Source: Eukaryota sp. TZLM1-RC
Lineage: Eukaryota > Metamonada: BaSk clade
DNA length: 64,000 nt
Assembly: GCA_040285825.1 (NCBI GenBank)
Contig: JAUPSS010000005.1
Span: forward strand, 682,001-746,000
Direction of reading: 5' to 3'
This document shows, piece after piece, positions 35,171 through 44,900 of the stretch. A program made the position numbers and the translations under genes. The notes beneath the pieces were generated by a model. That model ran no database searches. It had not been told where the DNA came from and saw only the letters and a program-made list of their open reading frames with translations. Each line of letters begins with the position of its first letter. Positions within the stretch are counted from its first letter, which is position 1.

Positions 35171-35301
35171 TGTTAGTTTAGATTGTAGAAAATGACTTGT
35201 GTACTTAATTTATTGTACTTTTCTTTCCTCACTGTCATTGGGGTTCTTTCCTAATAAAAGGTTCTCCCCATTCCATCTACAAAAATGCGCATAAACCCAA
35301 C
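35171..35301 (+). repeat. 5' LTR, 131 bp
   Basis: From TGTTAGTTTAG to CCCAACA. Contains CTAATAAAAGG, a likely polyadenylation signal. The first gag ATG (35285) lies inside it. Confidence 0.92.
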
Positions 35302-35983
35302 AGTACGTACTGTGGCCCTTCCAGATGGAAGACACAGTGAAAACCCATCCTCTCAACTATTTACCGCAGCACCACTCTTATCCGGAACATCCCGTCACGA
35401 GTGCCTTAAGTTTCTCCAAGAACTGAGAACCTATGCTGCCCGCTTCCTGTCCGCCGAAGAAGAAGTCATTGCCGACCGAAGCGACGAGGAAGACGAAGAA
35501 GAAGAAGATGAGCATATTGATGCCACGCCTTCGTCCTTCCCCCGTACACACTACACAAACCCTGTATCTCAATTCACTCCCATCGTAAGAAACGACTCCG
35601 TTCCTTCCTCATTACGCCATCTCGCTAGCATTATAAGAAAATACATCCACCCACGAATCCTTCAAGCTCTGCCTATCCTTCATGCCGCCGCTGCTGAAGA
35701 CGACGATGAACTCTTGGCATGGGTTCATTCTAACTCTCTCATTCATGACGAAGCCTTAGCCGACCGCCTCCTCGCTAAGTTATCCATGAATACCAAAATC
35801 AAAGAACCACTACTCAGACTCTCAGACTATGTAATTCGTTTCCAAGAATTACAAGACCAACTTTCCCTTCACACATACAAAGAAGACTTTCCTCTCGAAT
35901 GTTTCATCAAAGGTCTTTCTCTCCTCTCTCTGTCTCTCAACGTGTACTCTCCTCCTTCCAAAATGGAAGACTCTCCAACCTAG
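35285..35983 (+). CDS. Gag, capsid part, of the younger chromovirus
   Basis: The frame begins MRINPTVRT inside the 5' LTR and runs 232 codons. An acidic, low-complexity stretch (EEDEEEEDEHI, about residues 70-80) is followed by a helical capsid domain with FPLECFIKGLS. The equivalent continuation, ending in the zinc knuckle, is found in the overlapping pol frame, so capsid and knuckle lie in different frames. The break falls in a TC-rich run (TCTTTCTCTCCTCTCTCTG), which favours an indel over programmed shifting. Confidence 0.82.
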   Translation: MRINPTVRTVALPDGRHSENPSSQLFTAAPLLSGTSRHECLKFLQELRTYAARFLSAEEEVIADRSDEEDEEEEDEHIDATPSSFPRTHYTNPVSQFTPIVRNDSVPSSLRHLASIIRKYIHPRILQALPILHAAAAEDDDELLAWVHSNSLIHDEALADRLLAKLSMNTKIKEPLLRLSDYVIRFQELQDQLSLHTYKEDFPLECFIKGLSLLSLSLNVYSPPSKMEDSPT

Positions 35984-38900
35984 AAGAAATTGTTGAAGCC
36001 TGTAAGCAAGTTTATGCCTCTCTCAACTTATCTTATACTCTCTCTCCCTCATCCTCCTCGTTCTCTCCAAGAAACAACTCTCGAAACTACAACCAATTCT
36101 CTCATCATTCTCATCATTCCTCTCCTTTCTGTACCTTCTGTAAAACCTATGGACACACTATCTCTCATTGTCCTGACCCTTCCTGCCGTATTTCACGTAA
36201 CTTTAGATCTCGTCCTCTCTCAACTCCTCACTCCTCTCGTCATTCTCGTCATCAACAACAACCTCCTCGTTATCAACATCAGTCTACTTCTCAATCCAAC
36301 TTCAACAACTCTCAACGCTATGAATCCACTCCTCCTCGTCCTGCTTCTCGTATCCCTCACCAAAGTCTAGCTCAAAATGGTGAACGCCAACCTCCTCAAC
36401 GCCAATCCAGAAACAACCAAAGAAAATTCAAGTCTTTCCAACCTACCATCAACAAACGTCATGCTACCAGATCTCAGAATCAAGTCAATGCCATAGATAT
36501 CCCTGAACCTGAAATTCTCAATATTCCTCTTTCAGTCATTAATGATTGTCAGAGCAATTCTAATGATGAGTTACTCCTCATCCAAGGAGTTAACACTTCC
36601 CTCGAAAAATCATCAAAAGATCCTATTTATACCCCTAGATCTCATACTCAAACTCCTAAGACTCTCTCTCATTCTCAAACCTCTATTACTCCCAAACTAC
36701 CCTCTTTCTTATACTACAACTTACTTGCCAATGGTCATCCAATCAAAGCCACTATTGATACTGCTGCTAAAACTACCTGTATCACTATGGATTTAGCCAA
36801 ACTTGCTAACTTAGAAATCAAGTCCGAAAAACTACCTATATACCTGGCCAATCAAGAAGTTATATATGCTCCTGGTCTAGCAATCGGAACTCTCACGTTT
36901 AAGTTCGAAGGTCCAGCAAAAGTCCTTCATGTCAAAACTACCATGCCTATTCTACCTGGCAAGAATCAACTGTTGTTAGGTTGTGATGTGCTGAAGAAAT
37001 TAGGCCTAATGACTAACTCCGGAATCATCATACGTTTGAACGAAGAACATACGAAGTTCTTAAGTGCTAAAGTTTTTTTCCACCACCATATTGTCCCTGC
37101 TCCTGCTCCTGCTATCTACCCAAAGCCTACTGAAATCTGCCATATAACCAACGACCATTCTTCCTTATCCCAATTCAAAACTACCCTTGCAAATAAAGGT
37201 ACCCGTGTAGAACTACCTCCTGCTGAAGCTGAATTAATTATTCAACAACTTCATGAATTCGAAGCTGTATTTGCTGACGACCCCCATCCCTTAGGTATTG
37301 GTTGCCCAGCTATGGAAATTCCTTTTATCGATGAATCAAAGAAAGTTTGCAAACCTGCACGATTTTTATCTCCTGAGAAACTTAAAATAGCCAATGATGA
37401 ATTTGACTCCCTTATTGAAAAAGGTTATGCTGTCCCTAATATTACTGACTGGTCTTCTCCTATTTGTCTTGTTGTCCTCCCAAACAAAGCACCTAGATTA
37501 ACAGGTGATTACTCTGGTAAAGATGGAGTAAATGATCTCTCCGTTACCATTGAAGCTAACTTACCAAGAATTGCTGATGTTCTAACTTTCTTAAGCTCTG
37601 CTAAATATATCGCCACTCTTGATTTGCCCAAAGCCTTTTGGCAAATGAACTTGGCTCCTGAAGATCAACATAAAACCGCTCTTAGTATCCCTGGAAGATC
37701 GATAATGTTTACTCGTGCTGCCTTTGGTCCCAAAAATGTTCCTGCTGTATTTCAGAAATTGATGAACGAATTCTTTAAGATGGACGGTGTATTCATCTAT
37801 ATTGACGATATTATTATTTGCTCTAACTCTATATCTGATTTCTCTTCAAAAATTCGAAAAGTTTTAAAAATTGCTAGAAAGAAACGTGTTCGTTTCGGCT
37901 TGAAGAAATGTGAATTCTTAACTTACAAAAGCCAAATTAAAATTTTAGGATGTTTATTTCAAAATCACCGCAGATTTATTTGTCCCTCTCGTATTAATGC
38001 TCTCTCTCGTTTACCAAGACCCAAAACTGTTGCTGAAGTAAGAAGTTTTGTTGGTAGTGTAAACTTTATACGTGACTGGTTGCCAAATCTCTCATCTATC
38101 CTCGAACCTATCTCCTCATTACTCAAGAAGTCCAACAAGATTGCCTGGACTAAAGAAGCCGAAGACGCTTTTACAACTATTATCGAATTGATCAAAGAAA
38201 ACATTCCGCTTAACCTACCCGATAGAAACGCTCGTATACTTGTGTCAACAGATGCCTCAGATGTTGACGACCCCAGATGTATCGAACCTGAAATTGATGA
38301 AGAAAACTTGTTTGCTGAACGACTACTTGATGATCCTGCTCTCCACAACCCGCCCAGCTCTAGCGACAATGAAGAATACGATGCTCAAGCTGACTGGACA
38401 TTTAAAGAACCGAACGAAATTTTTGCCAACTGGTTACAACAGTTATATGAAGCCCAACAGAACGCTTTGAACAACGACGACCCACTAATGAAGACTGACA
38501 CTGAAGTAAAAATGATTAACGACGTACCAATCTTAATGAACACTAGAAAGAACAAAATTATTGTGCCTGAACGCTTGAAACGACATGTCCTGCTGACCAT
38601 ACATGGAAGTACTCGCTCTGGTCATCCTCCTAAGAATGAATGTATTAGTACCCTGCTTGCCTCTGATTATTGGTGGCCTAACCATACATACGATATGGCT
38701 GTCCACATCAAGAATTGTATTCCCTGCCAGAAAACCGCTGATGCTATTTATCCTAGAATTCCTGCCTCTGGAAAACTCTGGTCAGACAGACCATTTGATT
38801 GTCTTCATGCTGATGTAATTGGTCCTCTGAATGCAGATACTGAAGACTACAAATATATTCTTGTATTTGTTTGTGCTTTTACTCGATTTACTATATTGAC

Positions 38901-40005
38901 TCCGCTGAAGATCCTGAACGCTACTGAAGTCGCCTACGCTATACTATGGAACATAGTTGGAAACTATGGAATACCTGGAAAAATTTTATCTGATAATGGT
39001 CCCGAATTCTCCAATGCTACCATGACTGCTCTCTGTACTTTTCTTAACATTGAAAAATCTTTCTCAGTGCCTTACTTTCATCAAAGTAACGGTTTAGTTG
39101 AACGCCGTCACCGTGAAGTCCTGCAAACCTTAAGAAAACTGCTCCTTGATTTACAAGCTCACTCCAATTGGTCTACCTATATTCCAATCACTCAACTTAT
39201 TATTAACACTAGGAGAAGCAAAATTACTGAATTTACCCCATTTGAACTGATCTTTGGAACTGCTAGAAATCCAAAACAATTGCCTCTTGCCCTTATTCAA
39301 AACGCCACTCTCAATCGATACAACAAAGAACACTCGTATATCCGTGCCCTTAAGAACAAAACCGAAACGCTCTTAAAAAAATGGGAAGAAGCAGAGGCTG
39401 CTCAAGAGATTATTCGCAGAAAACTTTCCTCCAAGAATGCTAAGAATGCTAAACCTCTCAAAGACGACCTTAAGCCTGGTAACCTTGCTTTGAAACTAGC
39501 TGAACGTGCTGCTAAGTTTCATGGAAAATGGTATGGTCCCTTCCTTGTTGAAAAAGTATCCACTCACCCTAAAACTGTACTGCTCCTTAATCTTATCACA
39601 GGTACAAAAACCACTTGCTCCCAACACCTCGTGAAGAAATGTTACTCCGAATATGACTTACAAACTCTAAAAGCTTATGCTTCTACTGACGTTGAAGAAA
39701 ACGTCATTGATAAACTTATAGATCATGACCTCACTGATCTCAATAACCCCGGATACCTTGTCAGATGGATGGACGGCTCCACTACCTGGGAAGGTGAAGA
39801 AATCCAGAAGACTACTGCTTATTTTGCCTATAAGAAGAAGTATATTGAAGACACCCCTGGACGCCCTGCTCGATCGAAGCTGAACAGAAAAGACTCCGAA
39901 AGAACTGCTATTAGAACCGATGCTGCTGAAAAAGCTGAAGCTCATAAGACTGCTGCCCTTAATGCTCGAAGATCCCATAAAATGTCATTAAGACAAAGAA
40001 AGTAA
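35899..40005 (+). CDS. Gag-pol: zinc knuckle, protease, RT, integrase, chromodomain; RNase H deleted
   Basis: Of 1,368 codons, the first 90 finish gag and end in the knuckle CTFCKTYGHTISHC (78-91). Protease follows with ATIDTAAKTTCI (DTA instead of DTG or DSG, about 287), RT with YIDDIIICS (about 635) and the SFVGSVNFIRDWLP thumb. RNase H begins STDASDV (about 784) but its body is missing: the frame jumps to DDPRCIEPEIDEEN, a linker that in the older element lies beyond RNase H. Integrase has the HHCC finger (TIHGSTRSGH, CIPCQ), HADVIGPL, LSDNGPEF and VERRHREV. A GPY/F-like segment FHGKWYGPFLVEK and a chromodomain (YLVRWMDGSTTWEGEE, about 1293) follow, then a basic tail. A real ATG need not be used, as the frame overlaps gag. 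Confidence 0.9.
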   Translation: MFHQRSFSPLSVSQRVLSSFQNGRLSNLEEIVEACKQVYASLNLSYTLSPSSSSFSPRNNSRNYNQFSHHSHHSSPFCTFCKTYGHTISHCPDPSCRISRNFRSRPLSTPHSSRHSRHQQQPPRYQHQSTSQSNFNNSQRYESTPPRPASRIPHQSLAQNGERQPPQRQSRNNQRKFKSFQPTINKRHATRSQNQVNAIDIPEPEILNIPLSVINDCQSNSNDELLLIQGVNTSLEKSSKDPIYTPRSHTQTPKTLSHSQTSITPKLPSFLYYNLLANGHPIKATIDTAAKTTCITMDLAKLANLEIKSEKLPIYLANQEVIYAPGLAIGTLTFKFEGPAKVLHVKTTMPILPGKNQLLLGCDVLKKLGLMTNSGIIIRLNEEHTKFLSAKVFFHHHIVPAPAPAIYPKPTEICHITNDHSSLSQFKTTLANKGTRVELPPAEAELIIQQLHEFEAVFADDPHPLGIGCPAMEIPFIDESKKVCKPARFLSPEKLKIANDEFDSLIEKGYAVPNITDWSSPICLVVLPNKAPRLTGDYSGKDGVNDLSVTIEANLPRIADVLTFLSSAKYIATLDLPKAFWQMNLAPEDQHKTALSIPGRSIMFTRAAFGPKNVPAVFQKLMNEFFKMDGVFIYIDDIIICSNSISDFSSKIRKVLKIARKKRVRFGLKKCEFLTYKSQIKILGCLFQNHRRFICPSRINALSRLPRPKTVAEVRSFVGSVNFIRDWLPNLSSILEPISSLLKKSNKIAWTKEAEDAFTTIIELIKENIPLNLPDRNARILVSTDASDVDDPRCIEPEIDEENLFAERLLDDPALHNPPSSSDNEEYDAQADWTFKEPNEIFANWLQQLYEAQQNALNNDDPLMKTDTEVKMINDVPILMNTRKNKIIVPERLKRHVLLTIHGSTRSGHPPKNECISTLLASDYWWPNHTYDMAVHIKNCIPCQKTADAIYPRIPASGKLWSDRPFDCLHADVIGPLNADTEDYKYILVFVCAFTRFTILTPLKILNATEVAYAILWNIVGNYGIPGKILSDNGPEFSNATMTALCTFLNIEKSFSVPYFHQSNGLVERRHREVLQTLRKLLLDLQAHSNWSTYIPITQLIINTRRSKITEFTPFELIFGTARNPKQLPLALIQNATLNRYNKEHSYIRALKNKTETLLKKWEEAEAAQEIIRRKLSSKNAKNAKPLKDDLKPGNLALKLAERAAKFHGKWYGPFLVEKVSTHPKTVLLLNLITGTKTTCSQHLVKKCYSEYDLQTLKAYASTDVEENVIDKLIDHDLTDLNNPGYLVRWMDGSTTWEGEEIQKTTAYFAYKKKYIEDTPGRPARSKLNRKDSERTAIRTDAAEKAEAHKTAALNARRSHKMSLRQRK

Positions 40006-40073
40006 ATAGTTGAGTTTAGTTTATTAGCTTATGTTACAATTAAGTAACAAGTCATTTGAAAGAGAAGAAGAAG

Positions 40074-40205
40074 TGTTAGTTTAGATTGTAGAAAATGACT
40101 TGTGTACTTAATTTATTGTACTTTTCTTTCCTCACTGTTATTGGGGTTCTTTCCTAATAAAAGGTTCTCCCCATTCCATCTACAAAAATGCGCATAAAGC
40201 CAACA
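40074..40205 (+). repeat. 3' LTR, 132 bp
   Basis: Same sequence as the 5' LTR with a C-to-T change in CACTGTTATTGG, one extra A, and a C-to-G change near the end. Followed by the target duplication TAGA. Confidence 0.92.
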
Positions 40206-41078
40206 TAGAGGTCTCAAAGTCCGTCCCTCACTTCTCTCAGTCCAACGGTTTAGTCGAACGCCGTCACCGTGACATTTTGCAGAATTTGAGGAAGCTGCTC
40301 GTAGATTTTAACGCCTGCGACGCATGGTCAGAGTACCCTATGTACAAGATGATCCAAGAGTTCGATTACAGGTTACTCTCCATACGAGCTCATGTTTGGT
40401 TCAGATTTTAGCCCAAGAGCTGACCCCGGCAAAATCATAGAGACCCTCGAAAGCTCAACGTCTGAGTCAACCTACATCAACAACATTCAATCCAAATTTG
40501 CTAGATTAAAGAAGAAACAGGAGGAAGCAGAGCTCCGTCAAGCTTCCAAGGCTCCTCCTCGTGATTCCCAAATCGAAGCCAACCCTTTCTTTCCTGGCCA
40601 ATTGGTCAAACGAGCTTCGTCTTCCACTGCTAAGTTACATGGTAACTACAAAGGACCATTCTTAGTTATTGACACACCCTCTACCTCCACAGCTGACATC
40701 AAGAATCTGTGTACTGGTATGGTTGTTAAAGCCAGTGTGAAGCACCTCCAACCTTGGCATTCCAGTTTACCAGCAGATGATGAATTTCACTCCTGGGTTG
40801 CTGCTGGTGATGCAGAAGAGCACGTGATCCAGAAAGTCCTCAGTCAGGATGGTGATTACTGTCAAGTCCACTGGCCTGGCAATCATATTACCACTGAGCT
40901 GGTTTCGACTGTTCAAAACACCTCTGCCTATAAAGAATTCTCCAAGTCTATTTCTAGTACTCGCTCTCGTCCTTCACGCCGAAAACGTCGTTCTGATAAT
41001 ATTAGCCATAATGTTAATCCAACTCCTATCAGGCCTCGACGCTCGAAAAGAAGAAAGGGCAGTGTTAGCCTTGGATAA
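40206..41078 (+). pseudogene. Older chromovirus: integrase C-terminal part and chromodomain
   Basis: Resumes with SKSVPHFSQSNGLVERRHRD, containing the catalytic Glu, shifts frame near 40380, then reads LMFGSDFSPRADPGKI. The GPY/F-like LHGNYKGPFLVID and the chromodomain AEEHVIQKVLSQDGDYCQVH with a basic tail (RPRRSKRRKG) follow. The stop codon lies inside the 3' LTR, as in the element at 15.0-19.3 kb. Confidence 0.87.
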
Positions 41079-41209
41079 AATTTATAATAGTTTATTTATA
41101 GTTTATTAATAGTATTTGTATTATTGAGCCCATGTGCTTAAGTTTAGGGAAATCTTTATTCCCTTGTAATAAATTACATTTAAGGTATACTCAATGTCTA
41201 ACCCCCACA
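41063..41209 (+). repeat. 3' LTR of the older chromovirus, about 147 bp
   Basis: Polypurine tract AAAAGAAGAAAGGGCAG is followed by TGTTAGCC, the usual LTR start; the likely end is ACCCCCACA at 41209. A TAATAAATTACA polyadenylation-like signal is inside. The partner LTR is lost, so the right boundary is inferred from the TG...CA rule. Confidence 0.65.
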
Positions 41210-41404
41210 GATCATCAGAAGTACTATTGGATCGTTAAGTTAAAGGTTCATGTTTCATTTTTAGAAACTTTCTACAAAGTTACCACAAAATTGTCCGGTT
41301 TCAATTAACGAATTACTTTGTTCTATATGACAAACCTACAGAAAATCATACACGAAGTTATTCGAGTGTGAAACGATGAGTGGAGAAAGCCTATTCTCCA
41401 GAAA

Positions 41405-41914
41405 ATGAATGATAAGATGGCACAATATATGAATTTTATTTCTGACGAAACTGCATATGTAGGAATTGTACTGGATCCCAGAGTCAAAACAGTTACATCC
41501 GACATCAAAAATGATGTCGAGAAAGCCAAAACAATATTAACAATATTATTGGGAATGTTAAGACATAAACAAGAGCAAATAGGTTATATTGTGGAACAAT
41601 CTAGAAATGACGAAGATGAAGATCTTTTCTCTCCTCCCCAAAATAGTAAGAGAATGGCACAGACTTATGTAGAAGAACTTAATATGTATGAGGCAGAAAT
41701 ACCAAGACCTCAATCTATTGATCCACTCGATTGGTGGAAAATCAATGAAAGCAGGTATCCCATATTGGCAGCGTTGGCCAAGGATATTTTTACCATTCAG
41801 GCCAGCTCAGTTCCTTGTGAACAGCTATTCTCGTCTGCAGGTCGTACTCACACAGAGTATAGAGCTTCATTGACTGATGAAACTGTTGAGGCTTTAGTAA
41901 GCCTGAAATCTTAG
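41405..41914 (+). pseudogene. hAT transposase C-terminal fragment
   Basis: 169 open codons with YVGIVLDPRVK, then PLDWWKINESRYPILAALAK, SSVPCEQLFSSAG and YRASLTDETVEALVSLKS, the canonical dimerisation domain of Ac-like hAT transposases. The catalytic core is absent; an upstream frame near 41330 (QKIIHEVIRV) may be more of it. It follows the older chromovirus LTR by about 200 bp. Confidence 0.8.
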
Positions 41915-42187
41915 AGGAAGTATTTTGGTGAAATACAATAATGTAATTCAGTAATTGGATACTTAGGTTATAAATTTTTTATTGGTATTTGTTGAATAAA
42001 CGAGTGAATATGAAAAAAGAATTGAATCATTAAAGCTTAATTAATTTATAGGTTCGGTTCAGGTTCAAAGATCCGAATCGAACCTTAAACAGTCCTACAA
42101 AAACCTCAACTTGAGATATATTACATCTTCGCTAGCAGTTGTTTCAGGTGATCAAGGCTCCTCGTTGACCCCTTCTTGTTAGAATAA

Positions 42188-42783
42188 TTGGTTCTCACAA
42201 GACCTGGGGTCGATTCATCCGATCAGGTGTTTCTGGATCATTTAAGATCCTCCATCTCGTTTTCCTCGTACGGCGAATTCAACTTGGCGATGTCTGAGTT
42301 GAAGGTTGATGTCCGTAAGGGCGACGTCCGTGAACGTATGTCCTACTGCCTGAGACGTTTTCCTCAGGCGAAAAGCAGGGCTTCCTGACTGAAACTGCCT
42401 GACTCAGCCTTCATGATCAGATTCGGCAAGGGTATTCTACCAGTAGGACTGCAGAAATCTCTGATTTTTCGAATTCGGACGAGGTATTCCCCGATTTTCC
42501 TACATTGGTGAATACCACAGAGGATGAACTACTTGATTGCACGCAAGTAGCTTCTTGGAACAGGTCTTCAAAGACTGTTTCTGAAAATACTGACTCTGTG
42601 CGTCAAGCTGGTATGAAGTCTCGTTCATCCCATTGGTCTCGCAATTTAACTGACGGGACATGTTTCAAATGTCATCAGAAAGGTCATCTAGCTCGTGATT
42701 GCCCCTCAAAAGTTAAGCACGAAGTAAATCATCTACACCACGTGCCTCAGTATCTCACAAATCCCCTATCTTCATTATGCTAA
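42188..42783 (+). pseudogene. Ty3-type gag remnant with zinc knuckle
   Basis: A first frame (42188-42388) and a second, shifted frame (42505-42783) end with the knuckle CFKCHQKGHLARDC (CX2CX4HX4C) and the tail HVPQYLTNPLSSLC. The tail resembles the end of the gag at 20338. No pol follows. Confidence 0.65.
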
Positions 42784-43239
42784 ATGGTTTACGAAACTGT
42801 TGAAAGAAAATGGGAAGAAGTAGTGTTGTTGTTACTGAGAAAATAACTTGGTAGACAGATGTGGAATTCACATAATGACGTGGCACTTGTTCAAGAACAA
42901 GTATTTTTATTAATAAACCGCTCTTTTCTTCTTTTCATCTTTGGTATTTTTGCCTAACGGCATCACTAGTTCATCTCATAATTCTGCCATATGGTTGCAA
43001 AAACTCATTAAAATGTACCCTGTCCATAAAGGTCATCTGGTTCGTCATTACCCATCTAAAAAAAATAAAAAAAATAAATAAATAAAATAAATAAATAAAA
43101 AATAAAAAATAAATAGTAATTCTAAGTATCTGGGTTGTGTTGTGCAAGGTGATGCAACAGCTGATGACACACTTTGAATACCAAAATTGTTCCCCTGCAA
43201 TTGAGAAAATAGAATCAATGTTGCCAAGGTCATTGGTTG
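42784..43239. repeat. Non-coding with A-rich low-complexity tract
   Basis: An (AAATA)n-like tract lies at about 43057-43115. Nothing else is recognisable. Confidence 0.6.
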
Positions 43240-44070
43240 AGACAACAATTTAAATAAAAGCTAATAAAAAAATAATAAGAACAAATTAATTCACTTCTGT
43301 TTACCCAACAAAAAACCCAATAATTTATAAAAATAAAATAAATAAGTTCTTGTAAGTAGTAACTAAACGAAATATCCAAAAACATGTAGACTTTACAGAC
43401 ACACGTTATCAGATCTTTCTTGACCGTAATCAAGTTCAAACAATTAAAAACTGAATGATTGGTGATTACTCAGTCGTTTATGTATATATTAATAGAGATT
43501 CAAAATAAAGAGAATTACTCTCAATATTTGGTAGAGACTCTGATGAAATAATAAAAGACTTCTATATGTGATAATAAACAACATACATTCAGATTCTACC
43601 TACTGATTAAAAACGGTTCTGCATTAGCAAAAAACGTAAAATTTTAGCAATACGCTAAAATAAGATATTGATAATACCATTAGGTTGACTCAAATGACCA
43701 TCATTAGCAGTTGAATCACGAACAAGAACAGTTTCTAAATCAATAGTAGAATCATTAGCAACAATAGATTGAGATTGTCAACCAACAACTCCTACATCAT
43801 CAAAATCAATATTAGATTTATCAAAGGTAATAAGGGGTTCATCATTAGCACATCCACTAATAACATTACCATCAGAATCAACTGGACCTAAAGTATTGAA
43901 ATTGGAAAAATTCAAGGTTGAGTAATTGGTATTGATAAATGAACCAGTATTAAAATGATGATTGACACATAAAATTAAGAAGAAATGACTTGAAAGAAAA
44001 AAGAAATAAAATTCGATTTCAGAATTATTTTGTCCTTTTAGAATCAATGCTTGATTAAAAGGAATCAAAT
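43240..44070 (-). repeat. Dispersed repeat, inverted copy of 11.8-12.6 kb
   Basis: On the minus strand it shows LGPVDSDGNVISGCANDEPL, then STIDLETVLVRDSTANDGH, and finally LITVKKDLITCVCKVYMFLD, in the same order as the copy at 11805-12560. The left end carries an extra 100-bp AT-rich insertion. Confidence 0.6.
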
Positions 44071-44175
44071 AATCAAAATGTACCCTGAAAAACCAATAAC
44101 TATAAACAAAATAGTCAGAGCGATAAATATGAAATAAGTGGAGTGTTATAAGTCGGCCGACATACTGCCCAATAA

Positions 44176-44544
44176 ATGAATCAAAAGTCTTTCAAAACTG
44201 AGGAAAATTATGATGTTTCACTGTTAAAGACGTACAATAAGTATCAGAAAACACTATTGATCACAGCAGTAGTAAGCGTGACAGTAACAGAAGTTGATGA
44301 AGACAACGAATGCGAACAGACGGCAGGAACGGGTGAGGAACAGGTGAGGAACATCATCCACAACAAACGAACAACAAGAGAAACAAAGAACGTGATCAAA
44401 ATAGTATCACCTCAAGAAGATTGGGACAATGACGACAAGGAATTGGCCAGGGATTTTGAGGTTAACGTATTGAGTGAAGAAGAGAGGGAGCACCATAATG
44501 AGGCAAATATAGCAGATGCGATAGTCGTGAGGCAGATGAGATGA
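44176..44544 (+). CDS. Hypothetical acidic protein, uncertain
   Basis: A 122-codon frame rich in Glu, Asp and Asn with no recognised domain. It lies between repeats, so it may be a chance frame or part of a decayed element. Confidence 0.25.
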   Translation: MNQKSFKTEENYDVSLLKTYNKYQKTLLITAVVSVTVTEVDEDNECEQTAGTGEEQVRNIIHNKRTTRETKNVIKIVSPQEDWDNDDKELARDFEVNVLSEEEREHHNEANIADAIVVRQMR

Positions 44545-44689
44545 CAAACGCCAATGGCAGAGATCCATAACATCTAGGATCAGTAGTAAACAATAATAAG
44601 GACTGTTAGTTCCACTGAAAACTAGAAACCCCAATACTGATAGAGATGGTTCAAATATATAATTATTGAACATTTACGCTTAATTATAT

Positions 44690-44900
44690 TAATTCATTAC
44701 TAATGGAACGACATTCATTGAACCAAGATTTCCTCTACAAAATCTTGATCTACTGACTATCTAGCTAAAGCTTCACTAATTCGATTGAAAAACCGAGGTA
44801 ATCTATTAATAATGGCAAATTGTATGCGAGAACGCCATCAAAAATTATCAAATCTTTGAATTTTTTTTCTTGACCCATTTTTTGAAAGTCATTAAATTCA
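44690..44900 (-). repeat. 3' end of an RLE-type non-LTR retrotransposon
   Basis: The minus strand reads INRLPRFFNRISEALAR and DQDFVEEILVQ, the same terminal segment as at 2526-2708 and 58030-58160, with one stop (TAG). Confidence 0.65.

Larger units (their letters stand above)
35171..40205 (+). mobile_element. Younger Ty3/gypsy chromovirus, complete LTRs, RNase H missing
   Basis: A 5.03-kb element with 131/132-bp LTRs, 4-bp target duplication TAGA (35167-35170 and 40206-40209), and polypurine tract GAAAGAGAAGAAGAAG abutting the 3' LTR. The coding region is almost continuous: one frame change in gag and then a 1,368-codon pol. The LTRs differ by about two substitutions and one A, so the insertion is young. 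Most of RNase H is absent from an otherwise open frame (see the pol entry). It lies in the integrase gene of the older chromovirus, in the same orientation. Confidence 0.94.
31455..41209 (+). mobile_element. Old 5'-truncated Ty3/gypsy chromovirus carrying two later insertions
   Basis: Host element pieces: 31455-32772 (end of RT, RNase H, integrase finger), 34963-35170 (integrase core) and 40206-41209 (integrase core end, chromodomain, 3' LTR). The coding sequence is collinear across both insertions. The hAT at 32773-34962 and the younger chromovirus at 35171-40205 each have target duplications within this element. Gag, protease and most of RT are missing at the left end. Frame breaks at about 31640 and 40380 show age. 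Confidence 0.9.

Noticed and set aside
35899-35983. Programmed -1 frameshift between gag and pol in the younger chromovirus
   Set aside because: The frame change lies inside the capsid domain, in a TC-rich run, before the zinc knuckle; an indel explains it better.
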